64,000 nt of DNA from Lanius collurio (GCA_020086605.1 JACBWW010000002.1:31531287-31595286); one strand, 5' to 3'. Positions 1 through 13,315 are shown, numbered from the stretch's first letter. Program-made: numbers and translations. Notes: generated from the sequence alone by a model not told the origin.

Positions 1-1648
1 TCAGTTAAAAACAGCAAGGAAATAAATAACATGGTAATAAAATGCTGATAGGTTTAAACACTTGCTCTGCTACTTGTTGAGAGGAATACTTATATTATTC
101 AGTGCACATCAATCTCCTTGGATGTATTTTTTTGAGAGTAGTTTAATATGTAAAATGAGGGCATTTTCATTGTCTGTTCTCAGTGTAGCATTACAAATCT
201 TATTTATCAATTAAAAGGGGCTATAGGCTCTGCAGTATTCCCAGCTAAAGGCCTTTTCTTTCCTGGAGTTTATGTAGCTTAAGAGGGTCACAGGTATGAT
301 GTAAGGTCTGCCTCCAGCTCCCTGTAGAAACCATGTAACCCCCCAAGGCCAAGGTAGCAGTCCCAGAGGAGAGGTTAGCTGAGGAGAGGAAAATGTGAAT
401 GGTGACACAAAGTTTTTCTTCATAAAGAATTGAGATGTGTTTTGGGAGTCTGTGTTCCCTCTCCTCAGGTGTGCAATAGGAGGTATTGTGTGCAGCCTTC
501 ACAGCCTGCAGCCATGGACTTCGCTGCTGATGAAGGATTCAGAGACTGAAGTCCAGTCTCAGATGGGAATTGCAAGCAGAGATGGCTCCTCATCCTGTAC
601 TTCTAGAGATGCATGCTGATCATGTAAGAGTTTTCTTTGTACACTCATTTCTTTGGAAATATATGTGGATTAGCTTCTGTGGAAACAAAATCTAATTGAG
701 CTCTAAGTATTTGGACTGACTATCCCTCTCTGTGTCTGCCTGCCTGCCTCTCTGCCTTTTGATCTAGCTACAATTTTTTTAGTCTCTGCTCAAGTGAGAC
801 TCCTCTTCTTAACAACTCCTCTGTTTGAAGCCACTATAACTTCACTATGACAAAGTAGTTTTATTCCTGATAACAACTTTTTTTGTACTTTACAGTGCTT
901 GAATGTCTCAGGGCCCTTTTTGAAACCCATTATCTCCAATGCACCTTTCCTTGACCCTTCCATTTCATCAGCACCTGCCTGTGGTACAAGTAATTCTTTG
1001 CCAATTTTGGAGCAGGGAGTACCTCTATATTCTGAGGCAAATTTTGAGGCCTTTTTGGGGCAGAGGAAGTTCTTGGATTTGGTGTGAGATATTTATATCT
1101 GGTATACACACACCTGTCTTCCTCACCCCTGCCTGCCCATGGTGCAGATACTCATGTCCTACCTCTCACAAATCCTGGCTTGCTGAAGGGCTGGCTCAGT
1201 GTGGAAGGTAAAGGCAGTGTCAGGTGATGTAGGGATGGACATGCAACATGCTGATTTGAAGGCCTAAACTGGAGCTACACAGCATTTTGAGGTGCATTAG
1301 TGTTTTACTGAAGTAAAAGATAATTAGGTTGGATGGTCTATCAGATGGATCATTCTTTGACATGACAAATATGTCACAGTAAATAGATTGCATACAAGAG
1401 AAGTGCAGATGATGTGCTTAGCTAAAATATTTATATATGTTTTCTTATATAACTTTGTTCATGTACAACATCCTAAGAAGTATTAATGAGTCAAAAGAAG
1501 TTTACTAGAGCCTACATTTCTACATTACAGCATCCTTCTTTGTAAACTCTACTTTTTTTTTTTTTTTAAATCATCTATTTATGTCTGCTACTTGGTATCC
1601 TTTTTATTGGTTTGTTAGATGATTTCAAAGACTGCCAGTTCATAGAAA
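1..1648. other. Unassigned noncoding sequence
   Basis: AT-rich sequence in which I recognise no gene or repeat family. Several short open frames (up to about 90 codons) overlap one another on both strands and resemble no protein I know. A 15-base T run lies at 1553-1567, and a short CTGC-rich patch lies near 735-757. Intergenic or intronic DNA is the simplest reading. Confidence 0.6.
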
Positions 1649-2075
1649 TGATCTGGTAAAAGCAAGTCCTTTGAGGAGCAGGTGAGGGAGTTGGGTTTCT
1701 TTAGCTTGGAGAAGAGAGAGGAGAAGAGGAGGCTCTTCATTATCTTCAACTACCTGGAATGGGGCTACAGCTAGGTGGGGATCAGCCTTTTCACCCAGAC
1801 AACCAGGTGATAGGACAAGAGGACACAGCCTCAGGCTGCACCAGGAGAGTTTCAGGTTGGATATCAGGAGGAATTTCTTCACAGAAAAGATAGTTAAACA
1901 CTGGAACTGGCTGGCCTGGGAGGTGCTGGAGCCACTGTCCCTGCAGGTGTTTAAGAAAAGACAGGGCGTGGCACACAGTGTCCTGTTCTAGTTGACAAGG
2001 TAGTAATCAGTCAAAAGCTGGACTCATCTCAAAGGTCTTTTCCAACCTAATTGACTCAGTGACTGTGATTCAGTG
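1649..2075 (+). mobile_element. CR1 LINE, 5'-truncated 3' part
   Basis: A 5'-truncated CR1 retrotransposon copy on the plus strand. It starts in the last part of ORF2, where the translated frame still shows the EEQVRELGFFSLEKR-like block of the CR1 reverse transcriptase C-terminus. It continues through the segment equivalent to 'caccaggagagtttcaggttggatatcagg' in overlapping words, then the 'aatttcttcacagaaaag' block. The end (about 2030-2075) has the 'ggtcttttccaaccta' motif and a decayed terminal repeat. Small deletions and stops show it is dead. CR1 copies are normally truncated at the 5' end because reverse transcription starts at the 3' end, and this one fits. The 3' ATTCTATGA repeat is eroded, so the exact end is uncertain. 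Confidence 0.93.
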
Positions 2076-4134
2076 TAAAAGGCCAGAATTCCAATGTATT
2101 GGTTACTGCCAAGCAAGATGAGTCATTCATGTTTATTAATTCTGATGATTCTGTGATAATAACACAGCAGAGTATGGAAAAAAATAATCTAATCTTCTGT
2201 ACAAAGTAGGTAATATGTAACAAAAAGACACTGTTTAAAATAAATCTTTTTCATCCCGTGGTCTTTTATCAGGTGTGTAGGCAAGAAACCAAGAGATAAG
2301 CATCAAGTTAATGTATTGATGTATCATTTTTCCTACTGTCTCTCCAGACTTTGAACAGCTGATTCATGCCTAATGCTAAGGAGGTATTGTTATTGTCTTA
2401 TGGGAGAAGCAGAGTGAGAACTGTAGAAGTAATGCATTTTGTCTGTAAGGGAAATAAAATCCATAACGATTTAAAGAATCCGACAGAGAAAAAGAACAAG
2501 CTGAGATCCTTCTAGGAACCTCATATTCAGCCAGGAGCATTTGTGTTCTATTTAAAAATGCAGAAGGAGCATTGATATCTAGTGTTTGTTCCAGTATTTT
2601 ACTAGAGAGATTTAATGGTCCACAATTCAATTTGAAGTGAAAGTATCCCCCCCAAATGACTCTTTATAAAGTCTTTTGGAGACCAAAGTCAATATCTATG
2701 GGCCTTTGGAGATGCAGCAATTGATTATCTGTCCAAGTCAATGAGCATTAAAACCCAAAGAGATTCAGAAATGCACTTCACTGTTGCAAAACTTCCCCTC
2801 TGATATCACTGATGCCCAACGACTGGTCTGTGCTGAAGTTCAGTATCTAAATAAAACAGCTTGTTCTGAGACCTAATTGAAGTTTTGTAACATCCAGAAA
2901 ACTATAAGTTAACACCTTCTGCTGTAATTCTGGTATGCCTGGATGTATGCCTTGAGGACATTCTTGGTGCAGGATGAACATAAAGTGTATCAGATTTTTG
3001 AGCCACTTCTGCCTTTGTCTGCTAACACTGTCACCTTTTGTCCCCTCAGCTTGTAGAATAACATCACCTTGTCTTCTCAAAGCTCCTTTCAATCCAAAGA
3101 CCTCTTCCAGCAGTACACAAGAATCTCTTAATTCCATCTAAAATCAAGTTAATTGAGTAATTATTTTGTGATTCTTAGAAAGGCAGGAGTTTTTTAAGAG
3201 AGCCAACAGTTTGTGGCTGAAAAGGAGGGAGAACTAAGTTTCTGCCTGTAGCTGCATATGACAAGTAAACTGTCAGTGACAGAGACTGAGACTCAGTAGG
3301 GGAACTAGTTGATTCAACCTTTTGGAAAATAAAAACACTTCTTTGGGGAAACTCCTAACTTCATGAGTTTAAGATCTAGGTTTTACAGCTTACCTGAAAC
3401 ACATCATTTATCAACACTTAATTGGAGATTACTGAACTGGAAGTGGATAATTTCTTGGAAATCTGATGTCATGACTTTAATTTCATTCCTTTTTCTGCTG
3501 AATCTCATGACTGAGTTCTGATGATAAGAAAGATTTCAATGAAGGAGAACTCAATAGAACTCTTTTAATTATGAACATGCATTCAGTATCTGTTGTACCT
3601 TACATGACTGTACTCATCATTCCCAAGAAGCATTTGTCTGACAGTTTTCTATTAAGATCCCATAGATGATGGAGTTTCCACAGTCCTGGATGACAATATT
3701 TTAGATGTCCAAACAAGATTTTCCTATCATGTTTCCTACTGTAATTTCATACCTGCAATGTGTATGAACTGTGTGGCACATGCTAATGAATGTCACACCT
3801 GTAGTATGTCCTGTCTACAAAAGCATGTGAGCTGCACTGTTTCCCAAATCACACTTTCAGAGCTCTGTGTTTCAGAGAGATGTCAGGTTTTCTGCACAGT
3901 ACTGGCTCGTATGAAATTGCTTCTTGTTTATACTTAGCTCTTAACAATCATAAGCCTATGCCAGAAACTGCTCTTGTTTCTTGGGAGATCTAGCCGAGCT
4001 ATGGTTGTTTCTATAAGAGGATTAATGACACAATGAAATAAGTACTGCAAAGGCTAACTTCAGTATAAAAACATAAAGTATTTTGTTTTTGTGAGAGAAA
4101 AACCTAGGTAATTTTGTAGTGCACCAGCATGAGT
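2076..4134. other. Unassigned noncoding sequence
   Basis: No gene or known repeat recognised. A minus-strand open frame at 2847-3137 has no recognisable domain. An 18-base word at 2683-2700 recurs exactly at 15720-15737 (see findings). Confidence 0.6.
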
Positions 4135-4475
4135 TTGGAAATGTTCTAAAGAGTGTAGCCGAGATCCTGCCCATCTTTTAAGAAAGGTAACAAGTACAAT
4201 CTGGGTTATAGGCGAATCAGCTGGCCTTCAGCCTCCAAAAGCTGTGGACCATATCCTGATGGGAGCTCTTTCTGGGCACATAAAGTACCAGAAAGCAATT
4301 TGGAGAAGCCAGCATAGATTTACCAGGCTCAAATTTGTGCCTTTTAGGGTGGAATGACTGATGTTGTGGATGAAGGGAGAAGAGTCTGTTTGCAGAATGT
4401 GCCATTTATCACAGCCTTCTACACACTGTTCCTCAGCATCCCGATAGCCAAACTGGAGATACATAGACTAAGAGG
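4135..4475 (+). mobile_element. Old CR1 LINE fragment, ORF2 RT domain
   Basis: A degraded internal CR1 fragment, plus strand, from the start of the reverse transcriptase domain. The text around 4165-4215 reads as PIFKKGNKYNLGYRRIS, matching the CR1 pattern 'PIFKKGxKxxxxNYRPVSL'. About 4405-4460 reads FYTLFLSIPIAKLE, matching the pattern in which a trailing helix 'FDTVPHNILLSKLE' follows the first catalytic aspartate. The order and spacing of these blocks fit CR1 ORF2, with a few indels. Neither the 5' part nor the 3' UTR is present, so this is an internal relic. There is no intact frame and no activity is possible. The outer limits are approximate. Confidence 0.8.
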
Positions 4476-7400
4476 TGTTCTACAAGGCAGTTGATGAGAT
4501 ATGATTTAGAAATGCATGTGGAAATGTGCACGAAATACACATGAAAGTATTAAATGTGACACACTGTCTTTCTCACCAGTGGTCAGTAACATTTGTCTTT
4601 TGCTTTCTGTCTGCTATGTCAGAGAAATGTTGTGAATTTAAGGACAAATAAGAGCTTTGTTTTATTAGAATAATCACTTGATTACTAGTATGAAAATGAG
4701 TTAAAGAAGAATATATGTTGATTTTATTCTTGAAAAATATGATATTCCTATTGGATTTTTTACATATCTTGCATCCAGAGAGCTGTTTACTGCTTTTCTT
4801 TTTAGCTACTTTTTGATGAGGTAATCAACAAATATGTTGTAAGTGGACTTACATTATGATTTGAGATATTAAATAGCAGCAGCAATCTATCTTCAGAAAT
4901 CTCTTTTTTATGAAGATAAAATCATAGATGAAGAAGATTTTTTCTTTCTTTAATTAAATATATGAATTTTAAAATGCAGTGCTTCAAAAATATATTTTGA
5001 AGATTTTTTTTTCTTGGATTGTTGTTTCTTATCTTTCCCAGACACTTCATGCATGAATTCTGTTTTATTCCAGAGTGAGTTCTACTTGAAGGTTTGAAGA
5101 GCTAAGCCAGCCAGCCCTTTCATGCTGATTTCTCCATCTCTTTTAAACCAAGAAGATAAAAATTATCCAGATCCATTTTTGCATGTCCTGATCCAGGGGG
5201 TAGTTAACTAATTCAATTAAATACATATTGAACTTTAAATACAGTTATAATCACACTGATTCATTACGATTATTCATAGGCCTAAAAGAGAGATAAACAG
5301 GACTAAATATATTGCTAAATCAGGTGTGTCATCTGTCTCAAAGTTTGAAGCTGTTGTTTCAGTTGGGAGAACTTTGGGAAATGTAGTGTCCCAGAAATAC
5401 TTGATATTGCTGTACACAAAGATCTGGGTTGGCCTGCTGGAATTTTACTGATTCAACAACAGCTGAAGACTTTTAATGGGCAAAGGAAGGAGGTCAACCA
5501 TCTCCAAACTCTTTGGTTGTTCATCACTTCTTACAGCTCGATGAAAAGTGTATGTCGTATTTTAGTTTTGGCAGTTAGTCTAACACAAAAAATGATTTTT
5601 TTTTTTTTTTTTTTAGAGTAGAATTAAGTTCAAAAATTGTTTTACTTATTTAGTATTTTGATATGGAACGTGGAAAGTTCATTATCAAATCATGCCCTCA
5701 GTCTTATAATCTGATGAAATTTATCTTCTCTAGACACAGTCAGAATTTTTAACATGAAACTATTTGTTCATGGTGGGGAGATAGCAGGTGGTAGTGAAAA
5801 TGACATGAGGTTTACTTTGTGTAGTATTTCAAGCACAGAAGATGAAATTCAATTGAAGAATTAAAACTTAAACTTAGAATCTGTCCACCATGGACAGGTG
5901 TTTCCCTCTGTTCTGTTTTGTTTTGTTTGTTGAGGAAAAGGAGTGCTAACTACTTGTCATTACATTTATGTTTTATCAGCCAAACCTTTGTCTTTGGGAA
6001 GCACCTAGAGAAAGCAAGAGTAACTGATTTTTAAGGGCAAAATAAAACATAGATATGAGATATGATATGTCACTGAAATTTCGTGGGATTGTAGGTAGCT
6101 GATCAGGGAATTCCACATAATATCTTTTCCTGAAAGTAAATCAAAAAAGTCAATGAAATTGAATTTAGCAGATAATTTTTGACCTCTGGAGATGGAAAAG
6201 ACTTAAGAAATTGTTGTCTTTTCCATACAGACATAATTGGTCCTCAACCCAGGAAATAAAAAGATTAACTAAAGAGGAACAACAGAGACAATGTACCTGC
6301 TATGTGACAGCTGCGTAGCTGAATGCTCCCAGCCAAATACTCTTCCTTTACTTTGGACAAAATGTGAGGATTTTGGCTATTTGGGACTTTGGAAAGGTTG
6401 ATGTTGAAGAGGCATAGCAGCTCTGACAGAGGGCTGGATTTCTGCAATGGTGAAAGGCTACATAGGTGGCCTTTAGGTATTCTCTAACTTTTTGGTCTTA
6501 GAGGCACTGTTGCCTCTGCAGAGGTGGTAGGTCTAGGGAGAAGCTCAATTCATTTTTTTTCCATGAAAGCTTTTTGGGTTGCACAAGCAACAGAAGCAAC
6601 TATTCCTCCTGCCATGCTCAAAGATCTCTGAATCTTCATACACACATCAGTCATGAACTGACAGGAACGAGCCCAAAGGATGAAGGGGAGGATGCTAGAG
6701 CATTTAGTCACTTGTATTTTTGCTGTCAGTGGAAGACAAAAAGCTGAAATACTCATAAGTGATTTTTTTTTTTTTTAAAAAATGGTTTAACTCCTTTGAG
6801 AGAAATGCACACCAGGTATGGCTGTGCACCTCAAGAAATCTCATATTTTTTGTCACCACCCATGCCAGAAGTAAGGAACTCTTATTTATCCTTGTTTTGC
6901 TGACCTAAGACACACAAAGTCTCAGTGATTTGAGCAGTGATGCACAAGGAAATTTGCAGTAGAGTGAACAGTTAAAGCCAGCATCCGTATCCCAGACTAT
7001 CCTGCTAACCTGTGAACAATTGTTTATTAGTGAATTGACTAACAGGTAGAGTTCTGTATAACAGCCATAAAGCTGCCAGGTTAAACAAGTTAATTACAGG
7101 GACAGAGCTCCACCAGATTTTTAAATGCCAGACATTAAAATAGAATAAACATGTATTTCTGCAATTACATCCACTAATATTGTTTTGCAAAGAGATTCAG
7201 TTCACTTTGTCTTGAGCAGGGAATGTATCTTCTTGTCAGAGGACTTGTTCTTCACCACACACCCTATTTGCTACTGTCATAAATGTGTGACACACAGGAG
7301 CCAGGTGAGAATGATCTGAATTTCCTCTCTCTGACCTCCTAACATCATCTAACATGGGATGAAGGTTAATTAAAATCACTGCCACTTGACTGAAGTCAGA

Positions 7401-9954
7401 ATGTAGCAGCTTCTCTAGTTAATGTTAAAATGATCCGATGAAAAAAACCAAAATTGGAGCGTGGAGAGTTAGTAATTCCCATGTGGTGGGGATACATTTT
7501 ACTTCTGGGACAAGAAAGTGAAAAACAAAAGGACAAAAGGAAAGATTCTGTGAATTGCAAGTCTGTGACAGTGGTTGGAAAATTTCTGTGTATCTCCCAG
7601 CTGAAATGTGGGGTGACCAGTGGGAAGCTCATGTAAGGTTTGCTTGTGCAGTATCCCAGTACTCTGAGCACTGGGATCTTGCTTGAAGAAGCACACACAA
7701 ACATCCCAGTTCTTATTACAATCAATTGTCCAGGAGGGGAAGATGGCATCTTATGAAAAAATGACAAAGCTGGAGAAAGATGAGGAAAGACCAGCTAATG
7801 CAAACCAAACCCCAAACTGATGGCTGTTTGCTACAGGGAGAGAACTTCCCATTCAAATCACTGCAGATAACTTTACCTCAGCTCTGAGCTGTTGATAGTT
7901 AAGTAGAACAAACTGACTTCAGTAAAAGATTAAATATCAGATTGCATCTTGATATGAAAATTATTGCAATCTTATCAGGATCACTGTGTACATTAACACA
8001 TGCTGCTGGCCAATGTTTGCACACGAGTCAGGCTTCTCCCTCACCAGCTTCACAGATTTAAACCTCTCTTATTCTTAGCCTTCCTCACAATTCCTACTGA
8101 AATATATAACATATAATTCTGGAAAGCATTTTGACATACAAAAATAAGCCTAAATTATGCAAATCAATTAAAATTAAAGACCCCTGTCATTTTGCAAAGC
8201 TAATAATTAAGGCTTTTTCTTCTTTTTTCTCCTCCAGACTTTGAAAATCTGTGCAAAAGTTTCAGTCAGTGGGGATCCAAGGGCTTTCAGACAAATAGAA
8301 ATTCTTAGGAAGGAGCACTTAATGGAGTTTCCTTCTCATCCTCCTTTCCCATCCCAGAAGAGATAGACCCATTCAGAACTGCATTCATCAGCTCTGGAAT
8401 GAAACTAGTGGTGGTGGTTGGCTGTTCTAGAGCTGTAAGAGAGGAATGGTACTGTTCTCCTTGCTGCAGGATGTAGTGATGTTTCACTCATCTGAGAGAT
8501 TGAGACCCTGGGAGTTTTTGAAAGCCAAAAATATTTTGCTATGATGACAATTTCTGAGAGAAGAAAAAGTTAAATGTTCTCACAGGTAGGTCAAAAACAG
8601 TTTGCATGTCTCCAAGAAGAGGTAAGGAGTGATTTCTCTTTTGTGTGTGCTTGTTTACTCATGCTCTTTCTCTGAAGAGGTCAATGCAGACTTTTAACAA
8701 GGTGAACTTTGAAGCAGAAATCACAAAATTATTTTCTAAAGTACTTCAGAGAGGGAAAAAAAAAAGAAACTACAACATGTAAGGATAAATGAGAAGTCAC
8801 AGCTGTCTAAAGCCTTAGGAATTTGAGGGCTGTCTAGTTTGCATGTGAAACATTGTCACAAACACATGGTTAGAGAACTACAAGTTATTTGAGGTGGCAA
8901 GAATGACAGCACCATTATCATCATGAGAGGTAAATGGCTGCATATCCAGTTTGAGATATAGTCAAGGAATAAATTCTTCTAAACAGAATCAAGAATTTGA
9001 CAAAGTTACTGATTCAGGATGAGGCCTAACTTACAGGTTTGGTAGCCTTGTTCCATCTCTGTTTCCATGATTTGTTGCTTATTCAAAAATCTGTGTATAT
9101 TCACACTGTGCACTTTTCACTGTGAAGTCAGTTTTTCATTAGAGTGTGTCAGTCTCAGTTTATTCTTCTTAATGTCCAATCACATCTGCTGAATTCTTTC
9201 ATATTTGTTTCTTCTCTTCTTTGGCAGTCCAGTAGATATTTTTTTCTCCCTCTCTTTGTCAGCTCCTATGTTTGGGATTATTCTGATCCTATAGTGCCTC
9301 AGTCCAAGATTCTTTACAGGCATTCATTGAGATCTTTATTCATGAAGTGTTCTTAGTCTTTCTGGTCCCTTCTTCATGAGGCCAGACCTGGGTGTTGACA
9401 CCTTCACTGTAAATTAAGTCTATTAAAGTTGGGTATTGATGCTCTGTCAAATGAACAATTGTTTCCTGGAAAGGAATTTATACTGGACTACTGCATTTGA
9501 AGGTTTTGGGAGGGCCATGGCTTTTTGTAATACTTTTTATCATAAAGCACCTTTCTTTTTTCCTAATTCTCTTTTTTTACCTCTGGTCAGAAGGGATTTA
9601 TTTAAATGGAAATTAAATCAGATTCTGCCTCCTCTCCGTTAGCTGTCTCACAAAAGCAACTCTGTCAAAATTCATTTGGCAACCCAAACTGTCCCCTATG
9701 TGGTCATCATCAGAACTACTCAAATTTGCTTTTAAGCCTGAAAAATGAAAACATGTAATACATTACTGTTTCCAAAAAAAAATCCCAATAATTATCTTGG
9801 AGCTGGTTTCTAGTCTTAAACCCTGCCTAACTCATACATAGAAACATGTTGTTCCACTGAAAACTCACATACTTAGTGCACCATGTGTGCTTTATAGGTA
9901 ACCAGATTTAAATGGAAAACATAAATTACTTGATCAATCCACAGAAGACTTTAA
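4476..9954. other. Long unassigned noncoding stretch
   Basis: About 5.5 kb with no gene or repeat that I can name. It holds T runs at 5596-5614 (19 bases) and 6763-6776. A minus-strand open frame of 123 codons at 7396-7767 shows no domain and is overlapped by frames on both strands, so I treat it as chance. An octamer-like ATGCAAAT at 8157-8164 sits in an AT-rich patch with several TAAT words. Confidence 0.55.
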
Positions 9955-10110
9955 TAAATCCAGGTCATCTGGGTTCAACTCTGACTTGGCAATAGATTTC
10001 ATTTTGTGGCCTTGGATGACTTCCTTGCTTTGTCAACTTCTACTCCTCTGCAAGAGACAGTTTGTTGTCAAAGGTTTGCTACCTTCCCAGAGCATTGTAA
10101 ATAAAACCAC
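9955..10110 (+). mobile_element. MIR-like SINE relic
   Basis: Resembles the amniote MIR/CORE-SINE family, tRNA-derived elements mobilised by L2-type LINEs and long extinct. Visible matches are the box-B-like 'ctgggttcaactctgacttg' (9969-9988) and, after a short gap, 'tgtggccttggatgacttcc' (10005-10024), corresponding to the MIR 'tgtgaccttgggcaagt' core. A CTACCTnCCAGAG block with a following TGTAAATAAA word (10079-10103) corresponds to the MIR 'ctacctcacagggttgttgtgagg' region. Divergence is high, as expected for an insertion predating birds. The box A end is not convincing. Alternative: a different old tRNA-SINE of sauropsids. Confidence 0.6.
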
Positions 10111-12939
10111 CACTGAAAATGAGACTTTGAGGAATTTCTGTGAGCAATGACTATCTAATTATCTAGGTAGGTGAAGTTAATAATAATTTGTAGATACAAT
10201 CAAAGACATACTGATATTTCTAGAAATCTCAGTGCCTGTAATCTAACATAGCTCATAAAAAAAAGATTAAAGTCCCACAGTGAATCATGTGTGAAGCCTG
10301 TGCTTCTTTATCCTGCTTGTTTCTGAGTCATCCTCCTCATCACTGTTTGATTTAAAAGAAAAATTGGCACACATGGTGGTTGGTTCAGATAAAGGTATGC
10401 TAATCACTGACTGGTTTCAGTGTGTAAAAGCTGTTAGAAATTTCATCCCTGGTATGTGGCTTTGGAAATGAAGATGATTTAATTTCAGGTGGGACACAGA
10501 AACTTTAATGAAAGAAAACCACATTCTTAGAGAACGAAGGACAAATTACAAAGAGGTTTTTTGCTTTTTGCCAGTGGAAGATGCGGTCACAGGAGCAAGA
10601 TGGTTCTCAAAGGTAGATGTCTGCGGTAATAGATTGGGGGCTTATCAGAGTGCCAAGCTGCAGCACTGGGGATTTTTGAAGTGAGTATATGGTTGAGATG
10701 CTTGTCCAAATGCTGAGTGAGAAAGCAAGCTCTTGATGAGTAACACCAATACAATTTTAAGTGAAATAAATCTGGTTCTGGTTAGAAGCTAGAACTTCAG
10801 GTTTTGCTATGAAAACAGTTCTCTTGTTCTTTTGATGAGGACTAGGACAGGGGCATCTAAAAATAGTGGAGTAAGATGAAAGGAAAAAGGGCAAAACATC
10901 CCTTGAGTACAGAACTTCTAATATGTCCTGGGTTTCTGCCCTTTTAAGATGGGGATGGTTTCTTACACTCTTTGAAGCACACTGTCAGCAGAAATGAACC
11001 ACTATTACTTTTATGATTAATGCTATAAAGACCTATTAAGAAACAGGCTAAAGTGACAATCTTAGTCTCCTATTTAAAAATTGTGTGCAAATGCAACTGT
11101 GCCTGTACATATGTATATAAATATAATCATTCTTGAGCTGATTTGCAGTTTATTGCATGGAAAAAGCAAACCCACAAATGTTATTGACATTTACTAAACT
11201 TTCTTCACAGAGATAAGGAAGTTCTTATTTCACCCTTGACCGAGAGAAGCTCTTTATTCCATAAGCCTCACTGCTTTTATGCTGAAATTCCACAGGCCAG
11301 TTTTATCCTCAGCAGACATCAGCCTGACCTGCTCCATTGCATCCCCAAAACTCTGTCAAACTGATGGCTTTTACTGAGTTTCTGAAAAATTCGAAAATAT
11401 GCTCCTGGAGATTATTGTGATTTATATGGTCTGCGTTTTCTAATCCCTAATTCCAGATGAGAAATTGCTCTTTCCAAAGTATGTCCCTTACATCACAATG
11501 TGCCTGGGAGCCATCTGCTGTTGATTGCTGGGATGCCCAGTTGACACCTTTACATTTACACTTTAAAAAGATAGCATTAGCCAGAGACTTCACCTGAGTT
11601 TTCTTTCCCGTTTGTAATGCCAGCTGTGGCCTTCCCCATTTCACCTCCACATGCCTTTCTCTTTAGCTCCTTTTAAATGGGCATAAAATACTGGCTTTGC
11701 TCGTAAAACACATTCAGTGTTACAGATGAAAAATATTTTGTTGCTTTCTAAGAGGTTATTTTGCAATTGGTTGCTTTTTGTTTGATATTTTTGTCTCTAA
11801 TAGGTGAACATGATTTCTGATATTATCTTTGTATCTTCCTTTTGATTGTGGAGAACCTCTTTCACTCAGTAAATTATTTTCTGCTCTTCAAGAGGGTGTT
11901 AGTGTACCAGAGACTAAATGCACATTTGGGCGTGCATGCATCTGAAAAAAGGCTGTGAGTGCTTACTGTACCAGACTTGAAAAAATAAGCTTCAAACCTC
12001 TTCCACAAACAAAACCAACTTCAAGGAAGAGAGGGAGGAAGGGTGATACCTTATTTTAAGGTGACATTCTTTATGTGTGCACCTGTAAAGACAGCTGCAC
12101 ATGGATCTGCTCAGAAGACATTTCTGTAACTGTACAAGATTTGCTTATCTTGTAGTCAGGAAGATCAACACTTGAACTTTAATTTATGGTACTCTTTGAG
12201 TTAGGATCACTAGTGAGGTCTTAATTTTAAGGTAATTTAGAACATTTTTTTAAAATAATGTGATTTCTGGTTGCATTTACACAGTCTTTAACTACATTGC
12301 TGGGGAAAAAAAGGCAAAGCCTTTACAAAAGGACAGGCTGTTAAATCAGCCACTTCAGAAATTAGGAGATTATAAAATTTAACTTTTTAAAAGGTTTATA
12401 ACTTACCCAGTGCCAGATGAATTTTCTTGTGGGCGAAAAAAATCCCATTCTGTAGTAATTCAAAACTAAATTTTAAAGTTTTATTGCAAATCAAGGGGTA
12501 GGAATGGAACTTTTTTTGAAAGCTTATGAGAAATTACCAACATATTTTAACCTGTGTTTTAGAATCATTCTTGGCTGGAATAATTAAAGTGTAAACTGTG
12601 ATCCACAAAGGAAGTTCAGACCGTAGTCAAAGTGAATTATTGTTGTTCAATCCCTGGAAATTTCTTTCCTGGGAAATTATTAAATTTTGAAATTCCATCT
12701 TCTCTTTCACTGATATTAAATAATTCTACTCTAAAGTTCAGATTTAAAGAAAATTACAAAATATTTTGTTTTAGATATATTTGGATGATGTTACTGAAGC
12801 CTTAATTTTGATAACATTCAAGTTGTCCCTTTCTATTTTATCATTGAAAATGCTGAGTATTTCTATTTCTCTTGACACTAATCCATTCCCACAAGGGGAA
12901 AATATGCTAACTTTCTTATGCTCACAGACGATATCCATT
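10111..12939. other. Unassigned noncoding sequence
   Basis: No gene or nameable repeat. Open frames are short and unremarkable. Local AT-rich patches occur near 11105-11130 and 12230-12420. Confidence 0.55.
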
Positions 12940-13315
12940 TAGAAGCTCTTATTGCTGTCCTTCATATCCCTCATCAGATTAAATTCTAGTTGTGCTTTGG
13001 CTTTCCTGACCTCATCCATTCCTGCATGCTCTGACAGAGCCATGACATTCCTGTCAGGGCATCTGACACTGCTTCCACCATCTGTACCTTTCCCTTTTAT
13101 GTTTCAGTTCAGTCAGGAGCTGCTTGCTCATCCGTGGAGGTCTCCAGCCACCTGTGCTCCATTTGCTGCTCACCGATATGGACCATTCTTGAGCTTGGAG
13201 GAGCTGATCCTTGAAGACCATCCAGCACCCCTTGGCCTTTCTTCTCTCTAGGACAGTCTCCATGGTATTCCTCCCAGCAGGACCCTGAATAGTCCAAAGT
13301 CTGCTCTCCTGAGAA
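12940..13315 (-). mobile_element. CR1 LINE fragment, ORF2 EN-RT linker
   Basis: A minus-strand internal CR1 fragment from the part of ORF2 between the endonuclease and the reverse transcriptase. Read on the minus strand, it shows blocks typical of this linker: LLQAQEWSI (about 13198-13172), RPPRMSKQLLTELKHKRERY (about 13142-13083) and KAKAQLELNLIR-like words near 12970-13005. It carries stops and small frameshifts. Both ends are internal to the LINE, so it is a remnant of a longer copy rather than a normal 5' truncation. The neighbouring DNA on either side shows no other part of CR1 that I can see. Confidence 0.82.
13054..13263 (-). pseudogene. CR1 ORF2 linker remnant, open segment
   Basis: The open part (69 codons) of the minus-strand CR1 ORF2 linker. 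The motif MSKQLLTELKHKRERYRWWK is the best-preserved block and corresponds to the CR1 'MSKELLxELKHKKxxYxxWKQGQ' pattern. The leading methionine is incidental. It is a relic of a LINE protein and not a host gene. Confidence 0.75.
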
